Origin: CBDFKV01 sp965249035
GTDB lineage: Bacteria; Pseudomonadota; Gammaproteobacteria; Arenicellales; Poriferihabitantaceae
Assembly (NCBI GenBank): GCA_965249035.1
Contig: CBDFKV010000006.1
Location: 1 to 64,000, forward strand
Length of the DNA: 64,000 nt
Direction: 5' to 3'
Part shown: positions 60,951 to 64,000 of the stretch, piece after piece
Position numbering within the stretch: the first letter of the stretch is position 1
How the letters are laid out: each line of letters starts with the position of its first letter
The notes under the pieces: model-generated
Database searches by the model: none
The model's input: the letters and a program-made list of their open reading frames with translations, nothing else
What the model was told of the DNA's origin: nothing
Translations under genes and position numbers: made by a program

Positions 60951-62081
60951 CTATTCAGATAACAGCACGCAGCCCGCGGGCGACCAGCTCAAGTAAACAT
61001 CGTCATCCCAGGATATCGTTTTCCCCACGGAGCGCTCACGATTGGCCCGAATAGCCTTTAAATTCAAACCCGATTCCAGTCGCACGTGATACTCAGACAG
61101 CCTACCCATATAGGCAATATCCCAAACCTTACCCTTAATCACATTGGTAGTAGCACCGTCGGGTGCCTTTTTTGAAATCTCCAGCTTTTCGGGTCGAACC
61201 GCCACCCATAAGCTTGTCCCTGGCTGCACATCTGCCGATTGCGAGGTCTGGATGACGGCACCCACTTCCTTGCACTTAACTTGCGCGCCCTCTTCGGTAT
61301 TCTTAACGAACCGTCCCTCAAGCACGTTTACATCACCAATAAAATCAGCCACATAACGAGATTTTGGTGCTTCGTAGATTTCACTTGGCGGCGAAATCTG
61401 AACCATTTTCCCGTGATTCATCAGTGCAATGCGGCTCGATACCGTCATCGCTTCTTCTTGATCATGGGTGACAATCATAAAGGTGATGCCCAGCTGCTCT
61501 TGGATATTCATCAGCTCAAACTGGGTTTGCTCACGCAGTTTTTTATCCAAGGCACCCAAAGGTTCGTCCAATAATAACAGCTTCGGCCGCTTCACCAAGC
61601 TACGCGCCAACGCCACCCGCTGGCGCTGACCACCAGAGAGCTGGTGCGGCTTACGCCGCGCAAATTGGGTGAGTTGTACCAAGTCGAGCATATCGTCAAC
61701 CCGTTGCTTGATCTCTGCCGAGGGCACTTTGTCTTGCTTCAGGCCAAATGCGACATTCTTTTCAACCGTCATATGCGGAAATAGTGCATACGACTGAAAC
61801 ATCATATTGACCGGCCTCTGGTGCGGCGGCACTAAAGAAACGTCTTCACCTTCCAGTAAAATCCGACCGCTCGTAGGCGCTTCAAAACCCGCCAACATTC
61901 GAAGTAAGGTTGTCTTGCCGCAGCCCGATGGGCCTAGCAACGCAAAAAACTCGCGCTCATAGATATCCAGCGAAATATCATCAATCGCGACAAAATCACC
62001 AAATTTCTTGGTCACCCCTTCAATTTGAATATAGGGCGTCTCCTCGGGGTTAAGCCAGGGCGAGAATTCTTCCTCAGCCAT
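60951..62081 (-). CDS. potG: Putrescine ABC transporter ATP-binding protein PotG
   Basis: The 376-residue ATPase has Walker A GPSGCGKTT, Q-loop FQSYALFPHM, signature LSGGQRQRVALARSL, Walker B LLLLDEPLGALD and switch His in IVTHDQEEAM, with a C-terminal TOBE domain (about 290-370). I prefer the ATG at 62081; an in-frame GTG four codons upstream has no room for a ribosome site. It powers the PotH-PotI permease. Confidence 0.95.
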   Translation of the reverse strand: MAEEEFSPWLNPEETPYIQIEGVTKKFGDFVAIDDISLDIYEREFFALLGPSGCGKTTLLRMLAGFEAPTSGRILLEGEDVSLVPPHQRPVNMMFQSYALFPHMTVEKNVAFGLKQDKVPSAEIKQRVDDMLDLVQLTQFARRKPHQLSGGQRQRVALARSLVKRPKLLLLDEPLGALDKKLREQTQFELMNIQEQLGITFMIVTHDQEEAMTVSSRIALMNHGKMVQISPPSEIYEAPKSRYVADFIGDVNVLEGRFVKNTEEGAQVKCKEVGAVIQTSQSADVQPGTSLWVAVRPEKLEISKKAPDGATTNVIKGKVWDIAYMGRLSEYHVRLESGLNLKAIRANRERSVGKTISWDDDVYLSWSPAGCVLLSE

Positions 62082-62151
62082 GCTCAATGACACCGCCTAA
62101 AGTCCCAAACAGCCACCGATAGCTGCTTGGTATAACCAAAAAGCATAACCC

Positions 62152-63246
62152 CTATTGTCCGCTTTTCACTTTGGTCCATAGTCGGTTAAGGACTCGCTGA
62201 GTTTTCGGGGAATACGGCGTTACGATGTAGAGTTTTTCAAAACCAGCCGCACTCGGGAACACTTGTTCATCACTAAATAATTCTGGGTCCAATAGAGGCT
62301 GGGACGCCTTATTGCCATTCGCATACCAAATGTAATTGGTTGCCTTGGCAATGACTTCCGGGCGCATCATATAGTCGACAAAAGTGACCGCATTGTCCGC
62401 ATGGGGAGCATCCTTAGGGATCGCCATTTGGTCAAACCACATCAAAGCGCCTTCCTTCGGTACGATATAGGCAATTTCAACTCCATTCTCAACTTCTTCG
62501 GCTCGATCTCTTGCTTGAAAAACATCACCCGACCAACCGACCGCCATACAAATATCGCCGTTCGCTAAGCCATTGATATATTCAGACGAATGAAATTTTT
62601 GTACGTGCGGACGTATGGCCATCAAGACACTTTCCGCTTTGGCGATGACGTCTTTATCCTTACTGTTCGGGTCTTCTCCGATATAGGCCAAAGCAGCAGG
62701 TATCATTTCATCGGCAGCGTCTAGCATGTGAATCCCGCAATCAGCAAATTTGGAGATAACTTCTGGGTCGAAAATCATCGCTAGAGAATCAAGTGGCGCG
62801 TCGGGCATACGCTCTTCGATTTGTTTAACGTTGTAGCCAATGCCAGTGGTGCCCCACATATAGTTCACCGAGTATTCATTCAGTGGGCCGTATTGGTCTA
62901 GTCGGTCCATAACGGTATCCCACATATTGACACTGTTTTTGAGTTTAGCTTTGTCCAGTGGTTGGAATACCCCGGCTTCAATTTGACGCGCCAAGAATGC
63001 CGCTGAAGGCACGACCACGTCATAACCAGTGGATCCTGCCAATAATTTTGTCTCCAAAATATCATTGGAATCAAAAACGTCATAGACTACTTTGATGCCG
63101 GTTTCGGCTTCAAAATCAGTCAGAATTTCCTCATCAATGTAGTCTGACCAGTTGTAAACATTGACCACCTGATCTGCCGCCTGCGCGCCTCCCAATGCCA
63201 AGCTGGAAACCAGTGCTGTCACCCATAATTTTGTTTGTAATTTCAT
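62152..63246 (-). CDS. potF: Putrescine-binding periplasmic protein PotF
   Basis: The 364-residue protein has a signal peptide (LVSSLALGGAQAAD, cleavage about 23). The mature protein starts QVVNVYNWSDYIDEEIL, the usual PotD/PotF opening, with SGDVFQARDRA and ALMWFDQMAIP in the ligand region. It captures putrescine (and perhaps other diamines) for PotGHI. It is first in the pot operon; a 108-bp gap separates it from the puuA-like gene. Confidence 0.95.
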   Translation of the reverse strand: MKLQTKLWVTALVSSLALGGAQAADQVVNVYNWSDYIDEEILTDFEAETGIKVVYDVFDSNDILETKLLAGSTGYDVVVPSAAFLARQIEAGVFQPLDKAKLKNSVNMWDTVMDRLDQYGPLNEYSVNYMWGTTGIGYNVKQIEERMPDAPLDSLAMIFDPEVISKFADCGIHMLDAADEMIPAALAYIGEDPNSKDKDVIAKAESVLMAIRPHVQKFHSSEYINGLANGDICMAVGWSGDVFQARDRAEEVENGVEIAYIVPKEGALMWFDQMAIPKDAPHADNAVTFVDYMMRPEVIAKATNYIWYANGNKASQPLLDPELFSDEQVFPSAAGFEKLYIVTPYSPKTQRVLNRLWTKVKSGQ

Positions 63247-63354
63247 GCTCTCTTCTCCTTCGTGTTAAAAATAGTAATGTTTATTAAAAATTACTTATAC
63301 CTATCAATCAATCAGTTGCTATATTTATTTAACTCACAACATTATCACTTAACC

Positions 63355-64000
63355 CTACGCATGTCGCAAGTAGCTGTGATATTCAAACTCAGTCACAGTC
63401 GACTCAAATCGCAGTAGTTCCTGCAGCTTAATCAGCTGATAAAGCTCCCGAAAGTTAGCTCCAAAATAGTCCTTAATAAAGGCCGAATCCCCTGCTCGTT
63501 GAATGGCTGCACGCCAACCCATTTCCAATACTGGCGGGTGCTGAGCGTAAGCGTTGCCAACCGTCTCGGCAGGCAACTTGGTTTTATTCGTCAATCCATA
63601 GTGGACACCAGCCAGAATTGCGGCAACGACCAAATACGGATTGGCATCCGCCCCGGCAACTCGGTGTTCTAGTCGGGTCGCATTTGGATCAGCTAGCGGT
63701 AGACGTACCGATGCCGTACGATTTTCTCGCCCCCAGCTTAAAGTAGTCGGCGCTAAACCCGAACCACTGATAAAGCGTCGATAAGAATTGGCGTGCGGCG
63801 CTAGGAATACCAGGCTGTCAGCCATCGTCTCTAACACACCAGCAATTGCGTGCGCATAGGGGCCTACCGGTTGGTCATCCTGCATCGTAAAAACATTCTC
63901 ACCCGTTTTTTCATCCAGCACGCTCATATGCATATGCATACCACTGCCAGCCAGCTCTGCATAAGGCTTCGCCATAAAACTGGCGATCAATCCGTATTGC
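63355..64000 (-). CDS. puuA: Gamma-glutamylputrescine synthetase-like glutamine synthetase (partial)
   Basis: The C-terminal 215 codons of a GS-fold enzyme run off the right edge. Motifs: FMAKPYAELAGSGMHMHMSV (ATP/metal region), NSYRRFISGSGLAPTTLSWGRENRTASVRLP and RLEHRVAGADANPYLV. These are the glutamine-synthetase catalytic segments in the PuuA/GlnA3 type, and the position upstream of potFGHI supports polyamine gamma-glutamylation. True GlnA is less likely because the SGSG and LSWGRENRTASVR variants match PuuA-like proteins. Confidence 0.88.
   Translation of the reverse strand, partial: QYGLIASFMAKPYAELAGSGMHMHMSVLDEKTGENVFTMQDDQPVGPYAHAIAGVLETMADSLVFLAPHANSYRRFISGSGLAPTTLSWGRENRTASVRLPLADPNATRLEHRVAGADANPYLVVAAILAGVHYGLTNKTKLPAETVGNAYAQHPPVLEMGWRAAIQRAGDSAFIKDYFGANFRELYQLIKLQELLRFESTVTEFEYHSYLRHA

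Noticed and set aside
1..64000. tRNA, rRNA, prophage or defence systems
   Set aside because: No gene or signature of these types was recognised on either strand.

Overview
The window is a 64 kb chromosomal segment of a free-living gammaproteobacterium, most likely marine or salt-adapted. The evidence is a set of gammaproteobacterial housekeeping genes and arrangements (6S RNA upstream of the 5-formyl-THF cyclo-ligase gene, phoB-phoR, divergent ppsA/ppsR, rimO, mutM, arfB-yaeQ, xni, fur, folE, hisN) together with three different Na+/H+ antiporters (NhaP-, NhaD- and NhaB-type). Species cannot be named from the sequence. No rRNA or tRNA gene and no CRISPR array was recognised.

Layout. 1-2381: hrpA helicase gene broken by about five single-base frameshifts. 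2489-3294: YebE-like (DUF533) gene with one frameshift. 3459-13030: composite transposon made of two 1549-bp copies of one IS in the same orientation, flanked outside by a 7-bp direct repeat TACGCTA. Its cargo is a large secreted protein (inhibitor I9 propeptide, catalytically dead subtilase-like region, DUF2891 domain, PKD-like domains and three nearly identical lectin units), an IS1595-type element and an IS110-family scrap. 13051-20699: conserved genes (cyclophilin, YmdB-type phosphoesterase, fthC, 6S RNA, EF-hand protein, NhaP, fur, PfkB kinase, folE, xni, small membrane protein). 20912-21443: yhhQ pseudogene with three frameshifts. 21725-29349: secreted hypothetical, phoR, phoB, ppsA, ppsR, rimO. 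29367-30838: IS110/IS1111-type element inside a REP-like palindrome. 30950-42116: DUF2797 gene, an ankyrin gene split by an IS630 element, a glutaredoxin/GIY-YIG/NlpC cluster, nhaD, DUF192, LysE, PNPOx-like, FAD oxidoreductase, mutM, yaeQ, arfB. 42651-44123: nhaB. 44325-45608: three small genes (VOC, broken GNAT, flavin reductase) separated by attC-like sequences, resembling an integron cassette array. 46020-51666: PiT phosphate transporter, IS5-family element, NIF3-like gene with a stop codon, DUF853 ATPase, DUF1801. 51691-64000: tungsten-type aldehyde oxidoreductase, hisN, LysR regulator, GGCT-like protein, glutaryl-CoA dehydrogenase, semialdehyde dehydrogenase, potIHGF and the 3' part of a puuA-like glutamine synthetase.

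How the genes work together. The last 10 kb reads as polyamine/C5-diamine uptake and catabolism: PotFGHI import, gamma-glutamylation by the GS-like enzyme, oxidation of the semialdehyde, and glutaryl-CoA dehydrogenase for glutarate. PhoBR and PiT cover phosphate; PpsA and its regulatory kinase/phosphorylase control gluconeogenesis.

The main theme is genome plasticity. There are at least six recent insertion sequences of five types, several carrying readable target-site evidence, plus six decayed or interrupted genes. The frameshifts are mostly +/-1 changes in or next to homopolymers. They cluster in a few genes, which favours true pseudogenes, but sequencing error cannot be excluded from the sequence alone.
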